This document shows positions 23,765 to 35,171 of a DNA stretch of 64,000 nt, one piece after another. The translations under genes were made by a program, and so were the position numbers. Source of the DNA: Combretum micranthum (Eukaryota > Streptophyta > Magnoliopsida > Myrtales > Combretaceae); assembly GCA_024138025.1 (NCBI GenBank), contig JAMXBD010000094.1:558001-622000 (forward strand), given 5' to 3'. The notes under the pieces were generated by a model, which was not told the origin of the DNA, searched no databases, and saw only the letters and a list, made by a program, of their open reading frames with translations. Every line of letters begins with the position of its first letter. Positions within the stretch are counted from its first letter, which is position 1.

Positions 23765-24075
23765 ACACAAATTTAACTTAAATAAAAATATTAAATAATT
23801 ACTAACGATATAGGTTTGCGATACACATATAATTATTATATAACGCGTGTTGAACATGTGATATTGGTTTTTCTATGTTTATCGCACTCACATGTGATTA
23901 TTGTGTATCGCATATTGGATATGCAATATAGCTTTTTATATAAATTTACTAGAATACATTGCTATACCTCATGTCCATTATGCGATACATATGCAAATTA
24001 TTATATTGCATTTCCTATATACGATATAATGATGGTATAGTAATTATTTTTTTTTAATTTGTATTTTTATAATTT
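23765..24075. mobile_element. MITE-like repeat with internal GCGATACATATG words
   Basis: The ends (aaataaaaatattaaataattactaac at the left; the complement of gtatagtaattatttttt...tttttataa at the right) pair as imperfect inverted repeats of about 25 bp. The interior repeats gcgatacacatat / cgcatattggatatgcaatat-like words five or more times. Related but diverged stretches occur at about 25300-25450 and 41500-41740. It has no coding capacity. It is probably a non-autonomous DNA element. Confidence 0.38.
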
Positions 24076-27000
24076 TTTTCTTAAAAGTCGTAAACATCTT
24101 CTCTTTAAAACTTTTAAAGAAAGCTGAAATATTTATAAATCCAAGTTATCAATACATATATGTATATATATAAGTTGTGTTGTTGCAAAGCTGGCTTATT
24201 TGGATTATTTGATTTTTATTCGTATTTTATCTATATTTTTATTTTATTTGTATGTTTTTTATATCTAGTCTAGTCTGTATGTTTATTAGTTAAAATCTTA
24301 TCTTTTATTGGTATCCATTTTTTGACAAAATTTATTTAAAAACGAAAAAAATAATATATCCAAACAATCTGAACAAGAAAATGTCGGACAAAGTAATAAA
24401 AAGAAAGTTAGGAGCTGTTCCTTTGTATAAGTTTGGTTTGTATTTTAGCATCAAATTTAATCCTGTAAAGTGCCTCCTGTAGAGGTTTGAGTCTATATCA
24501 TTCCTATAAAAACCTGTGATAAAACTACCTTAACGTGTTTTCGCGTATTTTGCATGGACAAAGTTGTCCAAGGCCTCCTGCATGAAGCTGCTCGCGAGAA
24601 TTTTAAACGCCTCATAAAAAATAAGCTTTGCGGTTTTTCCTACGAACATACTTTGCTTCTTACAATCTCGGAAAGTATAGAGGAAGGGAACTCTTAGTCT
24701 TGAATGCTTGTTTGTGGACATCTTCTTGGTTTGAGTGGGGGTGGGAACTGACCCCTGCGTCCAATACCGCCCTGGGTTGCAGGGTGGGTAGGACTCATGG
24801 ACCGCCAGATCATGAAGCGAGTCTAACCCCTATTTAAAAAGAAATTCCACAAGCCAAATTAAAAATAAATAAATCGGAAGGACATGTTAGACTTGTTGGA
24901 TCCTTAAGATGGACCTGGATTAGGCTTGATAGGATGAGTCCAATTGAGGACTTGTCGTGACTGGTTTTCGGATCTTAGTTCAGACTCAATCCGGAGAGAT
25001 ATTTACTTGTTTGTCGATCATGCTAAAAATTGCTTCAACATGTTTTAAATTATAAATTTATAGCATCTATACGAAAAAATAGTGCTAACTTTAAAATTTA
25101 AGAAATTTATGTATGTTATCATGACGATATTACTTTAGAAAAGAAAAAGAAATTCTCACACGATCTTTTTTCTATATATATTTTTAGTTTTTTTTATCGT
25201 ATATAATTTTATTTTTCAAATAGAACACACACATATATATAGTTTTTATGGGTGAAACTCATGTATGTCATTGTATTAAAAAAATAGTCATTAAAATATT
25301 AATTATACAAAATTAATTCCACAAAAATACCAATTTAATATTGCATTTATGAAAGCCACACTAAATATTACATGGATATTGTACCTAATAATTACAATAT
25401 AGCAATATATAATAGAAAATTTGATATCGCATTCATAAAGTAGAACATACTAGAAAACTAACATGGTATTTATATTTTGAAAGTAAGTAATACATAATCT
25501 TGAGAGACTTTTATTATCAATAAATGTAAATCATATAAAAGATGCAACCAAAAGAACAAACTATAAGCACAAAAAATCCACAGTTTTTTCCAAGATCAGT
25601 ATATTGTTAAATGTCACCGACAGAAATTGGCACGAACTGGGTTTGGCCAGTGAAGTGGCCTACCTAACCTGGTATTGTCGGGTCTGGATCATGGACCTGC
25701 TCCTGACTTTATGGACTAAGACCCATCAAGTTTATGGGTCAAGGTGCATTTTAATTAATTCTTTTAACAAATGGCTAAAAACTATTATTCTTAAGCCTAA
25801 TTCTATTTTTAGTTAAAATTTATCAATTTAGTTAATTTTATATTTATTTATTAATTTTATTTTTTATTGTTTTGCTGATTTAAAAATAATTCCTTTACAT
25901 ATTTTTGTTTTAATTTCATCTTTTAAAAAAATAAACGCAGTGGCCCGAAACCGGCTATGGTTCGGGGGTTCCACCGTGAGAACTTCTTTTGAGCAATCCA
26001 GTCTTTCTAATCCTCATCGTAGAAAATACATTCTCGCCAAATGCATTAAAGGACCAATAATATTGTCAACGGCTCAAAGATAAGTTGGCGGAGTGGGATG
26101 CTGGATCGTCCTCCTATCCTATCAGCGGGAACATTTTTGCTGGGTTTGTTTCTGCTGGCTTTGTTTTTGTTTGGACGGATTTTGTTTTCTTTTCGTGTTT
26201 ATGAAGATATGTTAGTTCACCGACCGACAAAAAAAAAAAAAAGGGCTAACCTGATAAATTTTTATATAATTTCATTTATTCTATATCTTTCATGCAATTA
26301 AGTGTTGGATAATTATTTGTTATAATTATGAATGATTAGTTCTATTTCGAGGGCATGATATCGCGTATCATCGGTATTTTCTAATAGTTGAATTTTAATT
26401 AAGCAACTTTCCGTTGGAAACTATAAAAGTAATATTGTTATATAAAGCCCTAATCTGTTTAACAAATATTAACTGGGGTGGCTTCCATTCACAACTTGCT
26501 TAACAATATTTTAACTGTTCATTATTTTGGCAAAAATGTTATATTATGAATGATAAGTCAAATGAATTATGACGTAGTAATAAGTAAAATAAGAATTTGA
26601 TACATAAAGATACCCGTAACTAATCATAATGGTTCTATTATTTTTATTTGATATTTCTTATCATGATGTACCCTATCTATTATACGAAGTAGGAATATAA
26701 GAGTAGGCATTTATCTCATATCATAGGGACTAATGGCAAGGTGTCTCCTGATGAATGGTGGAGGGATTTAAACTAATGGTCATTACGGGGAAATAAATAC
26801 GATTATCACTTATACTTTTTTTATATAATTTGATGACTTTCCCGCCGTACTACACCGCCCCCTCTTAGCGTCTCCTGGCGTTGCGAAGCGATGGAAAAAT
26901 TAGAGTCAGGGAACTACTAACATGTTGGATTACTCCCACAATTACTAAATAATTTTAGAGGCGAAGCAACCAAAAGGTCAGTTAATAGCGCTAGGAGTTT

Positions 27001-27310
27001 ATAATGTTTAAATTGGCTTTCATCTGTTATGAATGGACAAACGAATGAGTCAACTGTTTGATTATTCAAATGGAGTTTCTTGATATAGTAACTTATTTTT
27101 ATAAATTTTTTACTATTTTGGCAAGATTAATTGGAAAATTTATCTTGTATTTTTAAATTTTTAGCAATCAACGGACTGGATGAAAATACATGGTTATATA
27201 TTTACTTTATTTATTACAATAATAAATAAAAAATAAGTAGAGGTTACGCTAGAGATATTAAAATAAAGAGATCAAAAAGAGGTTCTTAAGGAGTTTAAGA
27301 GATTCTTCAC
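24076..27310. other. Intergenic, AT-rich, low-copy-looking fragments
   Basis: No supported gene. Short stretches (about 24745-24830, 24880-25005, 25620-25745) have the non-coding, direct-repeat look of old retroelement remnants, with repeated ggacctg / atggacc / gggtctggatc words. A hydrophobic open frame at 26098-26301 follows gggatgctgg but has no homology I recognise and ends in an A run. The rest is AT-rich. Confidence 0.4.
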
Positions 27311-27715
27311 AGTGTATTTGGTATAAGGGAATTAGGAGTGAATGATTTGAGAGAGGGAGAGAGAAATTGAGGAAGATTGAGTTTCATTCCTGTTTGTTTT
27401 GAAATGAAAAGATAAAGGAAAAAAATAGATATAATATTTCCTTTAAGTATATTTTTCTTCCTCAAAATCAAGAAAATAAGGATGGAAAGGAGGATTTTTT
27501 TTAAATTACTTTTATGGCCTTTTTTAATTATTTATTATTTTTCAGTAATTTATCATTATATCTTATTTTGTCTTTTAATAATTAATATTTTGTCAATTAT
27601 CCTCCTTTTCCTTATCTAAATTTTTTTATTTATCCATTTAAATTTTTAAGGAATTCCTTTTCCTTCTTTTTTTTTTTTAATTCATTCCATTGTGCCAAAT
27701 AAGTGAAAATATTCA
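27311..27715. mobile_element. Possible MITE with GTATTTGGTA-type termini
   Basis: The left end (gtgtatttggtataagggaattagg) and the complement of the right end (acttatttggcacaatggaatg) form an imperfect inverted repeat resembling the ttggtttgagggaatg termini common in small plant DNA elements. The word ttcaca occurs on both outer sides but a proper duplication is not clear. The interior is T-rich and non-coding. Confidence 0.4.
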
Positions 27716-27755
27716 CAATAAAATAGAACACAAGTTATTTCTCTTACTTTAGTAT

Positions 27756-27921
27756 CAGTGGGGATCACTCCTATCAAAGGCCTGCCGGCCAACTTTTTAA
27801 GGGGATCCTCTCCTACCAATCCCCTAAGGGGGCTTTGTGTCCCTGACCAGGTTTTCATGGTTTCTACATCAGTGGGGATTACCCCCTTCAGAGGCCTATC
27901 GGACGACCTTTTGAGAGGATT
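27756..27921. repeat. 114-bp tandem repeat, first unit and start of second unit
   Basis: Unit 1 (27756-27869) begins cagtggggatcactcc. Unit 2 begins at 27870 (cagtggggattaccccc) and stops at 27921, where the gypsy element is inserted; it resumes at 37181. The unit length is 38 codons. On the minus strand both units are open in the same frame, giving repeats of the form RPL-x-GVIPTD...SPLRGLVGEDPL. Whether this was ever coding is unknown. Confidence 0.75.
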
Positions 27922-28185
27922 TGGCACAAAGAAATAGCATAGATAGAACAAGAATTGCAAAAAGATGCAATCTTTCAGAGAAAAGTTATCTAGGAATAGG
28001 GTTTCAAATGCCAAAGATATGAGTTTTCTAACAAAGCCCTAAAATACATTATTTATAATCTCATCAAGAAAAAGAAAATAACATAAACAATTTCAACAAC
28101 ACTGGTAGCTTGGACTTGAAGGCTGGCGGCCTTGAATTTAGGCCAGTGGTATAACTCTTGAAGGTCAGTAGCCTTGGATTTAGGT
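27922..28185 (-). repeat. Gypsy 3' LTR (low coordinate), truncated
   Basis: This matches 36872-37175, for example agaacaagaattgcaaaaag, tctaacaaagcc and aagaaaaagaaaataacat. It lacks the last part (ttgattgcatca) seen in the other copy and runs straight into integrase codons, so a deletion removed the LTR start, polypurine tract and integrase C-terminus together. Confidence 0.8.
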
Positions 28186-28849
28186 CTTGGATTTAACCAC
28201 ATCCGTAATTTTCCTGCAAGGAATAAAATGTGTCATTTTGGAAATTCTATCAATAGCCACAAAAATAGAATCAACTCCTCTCTTTATACTTGGTAATCCC
28301 AACACAAAATCCATAGATAGATCCTCCCAAATATTCTGTGGAACTAGTGATGGTATGTATAGTCTAGTATTCTTGGACTGACCCTTGATCTCTGACAAGT
28401 AAAACACTTCTCAACAAATCTATACACATCTCGCCTTAATTGAGGCCGATAAAATCTTTCCTTCACTGCTGCTAATGTCTTATCACGCCTCAAATGACCA
28501 GTCAATCAGCCTTCTTGGCAAGCACAGCTGGTTATCATGCATCAAATAACTGTTAGATAAGTAAAAACCAGAAATAGGTTGATTATTTGATACCTGATCC
28601 CATATCTTTGCAAAATCCTCATCATGTTCATCTCCCCTCTGCTCAAAACCCAAATTTATTGGCTTAAAGTTAATAGCAAAGAAGCTCGCTTACTTAAAGC
28701 ATCTGTCACCTTATTTTCCACCCCTGATTTATGTCGCAACCTAAAGGGAAATTTCTATAAAAACCGGCACCACCTGCAATGCATATCACTATTAATCCTC
28801 TTCTGGCTATTCAGATACTTCAAAGCTTCATGGTTTGAATAGAGCACAA
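28180..28849 (-). pseudogene. Gypsy RNase H end and integrase start, broken
   Basis: Read down from 28849, the RNase H sequence [17 protein letters not shown] continues the frame left at 33824 on the other side of the nested element. Then come the integrase H2C2 zinc domain (GHLRRDKTLAAVKERFYRP ... CFTC at about 28510-28395) and the first part of the integrase core ([31 protein letters not shown]). The text stops after DVV near 28190. The second Asp and the Glu of the DDE triad are absent, so no functional integrase could be made. Stops and shifts also occur inside. Confidence 0.8.
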
Positions 28850-28854
28850 ATTCC
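28850..28854. repeat. Target site duplication (attcc) of the nested TR-GAG element, left
   Basis: attcc here and at 33819-33823 bracket the nested element exactly. Confidence 0.9.
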
Positions 28855-29895
28855 TGTTGAACATATGGTGTTCAAAGTGTGTTTTGTGAGGATATAAATG
28901 CACAACTAACCTCTTAATCATATTTAAGTTACACTTAATTAGTTAAACGAGTGCTCAATTTGTTTTGGATATGTTTGAACTTGTTTTGCTTTGTTTTTAT
29001 TTATGTTTGTTGTCATATCCTAATTGAGACACTTTTTAGGCCTTATTTTTCTTAGAATTTGTTAAATCTTAAAAAGTGAAAGTTGTAGATCTCTCTTTAA
29101 TCTTTTCGTAGCATCTTGAATCACTTCAATCAAAGTTCGGATGAGAAAGTTATGATCAAAACACGAAACAATGTCGAGGCTGAAAATCAATCACTGCAAC
29201 ATACTGGTCGGACGATAACAATGGAGTTCGGACGGTAGCCAGTTTGTTGCTCTATTTTGCATATAGCATCCAGACAGTAGTTGACAGTAAAATAGCCGTT
29301 GGAGCCTCTGTTACTCGACAGTTGGAGTTGTATTTTGTGAGTACTGGCTAGGAGGCTTGAAGATCTTATAAATACAAGTGTTTGGGGTCTTGTAGAGTAG
29401 GTCAAGAGCTTATTTATTGTATGCATCTCCTTGTAAACACTCTCTACAAGTTTTAATTGTAAATTGTAATATTGTGTGAGTGAGAGCTAAGTGTAGTGTT
29501 AACTGCTTTGTTATTGCTATCATTTATCAAGCACTATACTAAGTGAGTCATGAGTATTTTGGTAAAGTCTTAAGTTAAGTCTAGTGTGTTCAAGTTTGTA
29601 AAGACTCAACACACTAGACTCAACTTAAGTATTTGTGTTGTTGATGTGTTGAAATCCTCTTTTGAGGCAAATATTTGGTGTGAATAAAGTGGTGCCTCCA
29701 TTGAATGAGGCAATTATTGTGGATCGTGGAGACTAGGGGGCGGACCGAACTCCACATTAAAATCAGGTGCAAACTTTCCTTTCCCCAACTCTTTATTTAT
29801 TATTGTTGTTATTGTGTATGAATTAGTCTTTGAGCTTAAAAAGAAATCATTTTAGTGGTTAATCTATATTCATTAGGTGTTACTTAGTTTCTACA
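28855..29895 (+). repeat. TR-GAG-like element 5' LTR
   Basis: 1041 bp, starting tgttgaacatatggtg and ending agtttctaca. It pairs with 32762-33818. A tandem variation of the phrase cacactagactcaac at about 29610 makes it differ from the 3' copy. Confidence 0.9.
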
Positions 29896-29897
29896 AT

Positions 29898-29912
29898 TGG
29901 TATCAAAGCTAG
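29898..29912 (+). other. Primer-binding site of the TR-GAG-like element
   Basis: tggtatcaaagctag, two bases after the LTR end, fits complementarity to the initiator Met tRNA, the usual primer of plant copia elements. Confidence 0.75.
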
Positions 29913-29953
29913 GACTCTAGGGTAAGTGCTTAATCTTATCTAGAGTTTAAGAT

Positions 29954-31690
29954 CATGGCTAGTAACACTTTAGGTTTCAAGGACAAGCAATAGATAAACC
30001 ACCCATCTTAACCGGAACAAATTATGCATTTTGGAAATACATAATTAAGATTTTCTTAAAAGCTCAACATATTTTCTTATGGAGTGTTATAGAGAATGGC
30101 CCATAGTTATTGAAGGCAAAAATAAATCAAATTATACTAAGGCCGAAAAAGAGAAAGTTCAATTAAATGAAGTTGCTATGAATATATTATATTGTGGTAT
30201 AAATGAAAGTGATTTTAGTAGAATTTGTACTTGTAATTCAGCTAAAGAAATTTAGGATAATTTAGAAAGTACTTATGAAGGCTCTACTAGAATGAAAGAT
30301 ACAAAAATTAGCCTCTTATGTGAAGAATTTGAAAATTTTAAAATGAAGGCTAATGAATCTATTGATGAAATGCATGATAGATTCATAAATATTATGAATC
30401 ATTTGTCTATTCTTGGCAAGACATATACTAACTTGAAAATTAACTCCAAACTTCTTAGGTCCTTGCCAAGTGAATGGGAGGCGAAGAGGATGACCATTGA
30501 AAAGGCACATAATTTGAGCATAATGAGTAAAGAAGAACTTCTTGGAATCCTCAAGACTCATGAAATAATCATAAAGCATAAAGAGGAGTCAACCAAGAAG
30601 GAAGTTGTGCTAAAAGCCTCTTATGCAAGCTCTAGTGAAGAGGATGAAGAAAGTGAGGAGGACAATGAGGATTTAGACAAGCTTACAAAGAAGTTCACCA
30701 TGTTCTTAAAGGTAAACAAGATAATGAAGAAGGATGATTACGACTCCTCAAAATAAAAAAAAAAAAAGAAAACTATCACATGCTTCAAATGCAATCAACT
30801 GAGAATTGTTCAACAATATTGCCAAAATGCAAGAAAAGGAAGCAAAGAAGGGAAGACGAAAGCATATATGGCCACTTGGAGAGATGAAGACTCATCCAAC
30901 TCGGATGAAGATGTTTGCTTGATGGCCATTAATGATGAGGTATGTTCAATTTCCTCATAGGTTCCTTATGATGAAATAGTTGATATTCATGATAAAGCAT
31001 GTAATGAGCTAGTGAAGATGAAAAAGAAGGATGTCATGCTTAAATCATTAATGAAGAAAGTAGAAGATGAAATGGATATCTTTAGAAATGAGTATGACCA
31101 AATTAAAATTAAAAATGAAAAGTTGCATGAAGAAATGGAATTTTTGAAATTGAACAATGCTAAGTTGAATGATAAAAATAAGGAGTTGAAAGGAAAGAAT
31201 GATGAGTCGAACAAAATGAATGAAAAATTAAAATAGAAAATGATTTGCTTGATCTTGAAGTTAAAACTTTAAATGGTGATGATAAAAGTGATGATAATGT
31301 TGCATGTGTTAATAGTGGTAATGAGAAAATTCTAAAAGAGCTAAATAGTTTAAAAATTGAAAATGAAATATTGAGGACTAGCCTAAATGATGCAAATGCT
31401 ACCATAGGCAAATTCACCAAAGGAGAAAATAATTTAAGTACTCTCCTCGAAAAGCAAAAAGTTGATTTTAACAAATATGGAATTGGCTATGATAGGAATA
31501 ATAGTTGCAAGAATCATAAGACTCAATCTATAAGAGCAACTTATGGTACTGTAACTATTGTGGTAAACTTGCTCATATTGTATAGAATTGTGCAATGAGA
31601 AAAGCTATGAATTTGAGTCACAAAAGCAAGTTTGTTTGGGTGCCAAGAAGGAAAATTCTTGTTTTGACTAACCAAAAAGGATCCAAGTAA
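29954..31690 (+). pseudogene. Copia-like gag of the TR-GAG-like element, broken
   Basis: The gag protein would form the virus-like particle and package RNA. ATG at 29954 is followed by a shift near 29990, then PPILTGTNYAFWKYIIK, the usual start of the copia gag (UBN2) domain. The domain is open at 30292-30756 and ends with an acidic stretch. A zinc knuckle follows near 30780 (CFKCNQ, partly degraded), then MATW-DEDSSNSDEDVCLMA and a long charged coiled-coil-like region at 31012-31236. After a stop, 31245-31480 continues the coil. A second zinc knuckle, NYCGKLAHI...NCAMRKA, lies in another frame at about 31540-31600 and is followed by FVWVPRRK. It ends in non-coding DNA near 31690. Confidence 0.8.
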
Positions 31691-32761
31691 AAATGGGTAC
31701 CAAAGGGATTAATATGTTTTATGTAGGAACCTAAAGGGGCTTCAAGAGCGAAAACAAGGTATAATTTCATTTTGCTTGAGTTTAATGGTTTGTACTCTTG
31801 ATGTTTATGCATATAATGTGTTGATGTGCTTGAGTGTGCAATATTTTGATGTCGAGAAGTTTTTATGCATGCTTTGGCTAAAAATGAGTTAAAATTGAGT
31901 TTGGGATGCACAAAAATGAACTTTCACATTTTTTATGCCCAAATCATGTTTTTTCATGCTTAATGGACCTAAACAAACTTGCATGTAGGTTCAAATTTGA
32001 ATGAAGGTGATTTTAGACAAATTTGTGCACATATTTAAGGAAAAATCATGCTTTTGATGACTAAAATGTGCATAAATTTGTTGTGTGAATTCATGTGAGT
32101 TTGTTTAATTCCAACATGCTTAATATACCTTTTTAAACATATATGAAGTGTTAGATGTGCTTAAACATGAATCTTTGATGATATGTTCATTTTATGAATG
32201 ACTTAAACTAAATTTTTGCTAAAATTGGCTTTAAATGCAGAAAATGGTTTTTCATGCTTTTGATGTATAAATAATGTTTGAGACATGTTTAATGTTGCTT
32301 TATAGACTTTTTTGAATGATTGAAATGTTTGAAGAACTTTTTAGACAGATTTATACACTCTTGAGAAACATATTATGCATTTTTTGACCAAAAAAAAAAA
32401 AAAAACTTGCACAAACTTGTGGTTTGTAATGTTACATGGTTTTGAACCACTCAAACATGTCTAAAATATTTTTAAGAACTTACATGTTGCTTGTGTATCT
32501 CTCTTTGTTTGGCATGTTTTGAATTTTCCTTTTTAATGAGTCCATAAGATGAGAAATATGTGCACAATTAACATATTTAAGTATGCATATGTGTGATATC
32601 TTTGGAAATTAAGTGTAACTTGGAATTCTCTTTATTTAAGCATCGAATTTTTAGACTTATTTGCTAAAATTATTTTATAACATGGACGCTTAATTGAGGA
32701 GGAGTATTAAATTGAGGGGAAGTTAATTGTGCATGATTGTCCTCATCAAAAAGTGGGAGAT
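31691..32761 (+). other. Non-coding 3' interior of the TR-GAG-like element
   Basis: About 1.1 kb of T-rich sequence contains many repeated words of the form atgctt(aa/tt)...gaatgttt and tttttgacc. There is no open frame of note. It ends in the polypurine tract aagtgggaga directly before the 3' LTR. Confidence 0.7.
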
Positions 32762-33818
32762 TATTGAACATTTGGTGTTCAAAGTGTGTTTTGATGAGGA
32801 AATGAAATGCACAATTAATCACTTAATCATATTTAGTTATACTTAATTAGTAAAACAAGTGTTCAATTTGTTTTGGATATGTTTGGACTTGTTTTTCTTT
32901 GTTTTTATTTATGTTTGCTATCATATCCTGATTCAAAAGCTTTTTAGACCTTGTTTTGTTTAGAATTTATTAAATCTTAAAACATGAAAGTTGTAGATAT
33001 CTCTTTAATCTTTCTGTAGCATCTTGAATCACCTCCATCAGAATCCGGATGAGAAAGTTATGATCAAAATACGAAACAGTGTCGAGGTTAAAAATCGGTC
33101 ACTGCAACATACCGGTCGAACGGTAATAAATGGTGTTCAGACGGTAGCTAGTTTGTTGCTTTGTTTTGCAGATAGCGTCTAGGTGGTAGGCCTGTAGCAC
33201 CCGAATGGTAGTTAACAATAAAATAGCCATTGGAGTCTCTGTTACTAGACTGTTAGAGTTGTATTTTGTGAGTAACGGCTATAAGGCTTTAAGATCTTAT
33301 AAATACAAGTGTTTGGGGTCTTGTAGAGTAGGTCAAGAGCTTATTTATTGCATACATATCCTTGTAAATAGTCTCTGTAAGTTTTAATTGTAAATTATAA
33401 TATTGTGTGAGTAAGAGCTAAGTGTAATGTTAAGTGTTTTGTTATTGCAATCCTTTATCAAGCACTACACTAAATGAGTTGTGAGTATTTTGGTAAAGTC
33501 TTAAGTTAAGTCTAGTGTGTTCAAGTTTGTAAATACTCAACTCAAGTATTTGTATTGTTGATGTGTTGAAGTCCTCTTTTGAGGCAAATATTTAGTGTGA
33601 ATAAAGTGGTGAAGTCCTCCATTGAATGAGGTAATTATTGTAGATCGCGGAGATTAAGGGGCAAACTGAACTCCATGTTAAAATCGCAGTACAAACTTTC
33701 CTTTCTATATCTCTTTATTTATTATTGTTGTTGTTGTGCATGAATTAGTCTTTGAGCTGAAAAGGAAATCATTTTTAGTACTTAATCTATATTCATTAAC
33801 TGTTACTTAGTTTCTACA
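32762..33818 (+). repeat. TR-GAG-like element 3' LTR
   Basis: 1057 bp, matching 28855-29895. The first bases are TATTG instead of TGTTG, so the terminal TG has mutated. It ends tttctaca and is followed by the duplicated attcc. Confidence 0.9.
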
Positions 33819-33823
33819 ATTCC
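33819..33823. repeat. Target site duplication (attcc) of the nested TR-GAG element, right
   Basis: Exact copy of 28850-28854. Confidence 0.9.
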
Positions 33824-34870
33824 TTCCCAATCAAATAGTGCTCTCAGGTTTTAGGAGCACTTACCACCAAATAACATTCTTTATCATAAGTGCTCCATTT
33901 TCGCCTTGCCTCACTGAGTTTCTTACTGAAAAATGCAATTGGCTTCTTTTCCTATGAAAGAATAGCCTCTATACCCACTACACTTGCATCACAATCCATT
34001 TCAAAAAACTTGTTAAAATATGGAAGGGCAAGGACTGGTGTTGTGCACAATTTCTCCTTCAAAATGGCAAAACTACTAGCTACTTCATCTATCCATAGGA
34101 ATTTTCCTTTCTTCAAATACTCCATCATTAGTGCAGCTATGGTGCTAAAGTTCCTAATAAATCTACGATAAAAAGTCATTAATCCATGAAAGCTTCGTAG
34201 TTCAGAAACATTTTTAGGAGCCGACCAATCTCTAATTCTTTAATCTTTGTCTCATCAACCTTTATACTATTAGTCGAAACAATGTACCCTAAGAATAGTA
34301 GTTTGTTTGTCAGAAAGCTTCACTTTTAAGGTTAATGTACAGCTTATTTTCCTACAAGGCTATCAGTATATTCCTCAAATGCAACAAATGGTCTTCCTCA
34401 CAAGAGCTGTAAATCGAAATATCATTAAAATATACCACCACGAATTTACTAATAAACGGCTCTAATACCTGGTGCATTAGCCTCATGGATATGCTAGGGG
34501 AGTTGGATAACACAGAAGGCTTGACTAGTCACTCATGCAATCCCCCTTTCATCTTAAAGACAATCGTACACTTATCACCAGGTCTAATCCTGATTTGATG
34601 GTACCCATTCTTCAAATCAATTTTAGAAAACCATTTAGCTCCAAGTAACCTATCAAACATATCATCTAGCCATGGTATAGGAAATTTATATCCCACAATG
34701 ATCTGATTAATGGCTCTACTATCAATATACATCCTCCAGCTCTCATCCTTCTTCGGTGTCAATAACGCCGAAACTACATACGGGCTCATACTTTCTTTAA
34801 TTGACCCCTTCCTCAACAACTCCTTTACTTTTCCTTTCAAAATCCTACTCTCATTTGGATTCATCTGTAA
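33824..34870 (-). pseudogene. Gypsy reverse transcriptase and RNase H, broken
   Basis: Read down from 34870, RT begins with [15 protein letters not shown] and [12 protein letters not shown], and continues with [20 protein letters not shown] (about 34640-34590). After stops, the catalytic region at about 34410-34440 reads [12 protein letters not shown]. The first Asp of the usual YFDD is Asn (codon 34426-34424), a G-to-A change. The RT thumb and RNase H ([35 protein letters not shown]) follow down to 33952. The frame then reaches KKLSEARRKWSTYDKE and EHYLIGKE at the nested-element junction. Identity is certain; function is lost. Confidence 0.87.
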
Positions 34871-35171
34871 TGAGGCAAATTTGGAAGGCTAGCTCCAGGA
34901 ATAAGATTAATATGGTGCTGGATGTCTCTCATTTGCGATAACCCATTTGGAATATCATCAGGCATCAATTCCTTGAATTCTGTCAATAAAAGAAGGACCA
35001 ACTCTTACTCCTCCACTTGTAATTCAACACTATTCATCAACACCTGCTTCATAATTAAAGCATGAACTTGCTTGGTTTCTTTGATTTCTGCATCAAAATC
35101 CTTTACCAGAGACAAAAACTTACTCCTATCAAGTGGAATAGTCTTATTTGTCAATCGTAATAATGAATAAT

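Larger units (their letters stand above)
28855..33818 (+). mobile_element. Gag-only LTR element (TR-GAG-like), nested in gypsy RNase H
   Basis: A 5.0-kb element has LTRs of about 1.05 kb at both ends, a Met-tRNA-type primer-binding site (tggtatcaaagc from 29898) and a polypurine tract (aaaaagtgggaga, 32748-32760). A perfect 5-bp duplication flanks it. The 2.9-kb interior encodes only a copia-like gag. Protease, integrase, RT and RNase H are all absent, and about 1.1 kb between gag and the 3' LTR is non-coding. This matches the described class of terminal-repeat retrotransposons with a GAG domain (TR-GAG), which rely on enzymes from other elements. Gag in this copy is itself broken. Confidence 0.88.

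Noticed and set aside
26098..26301. 67-codon hydrophobic open frame
   Set aside because: Low-complexity Leu/Phe text ending in an A run; no promoter, relative or codon signal.
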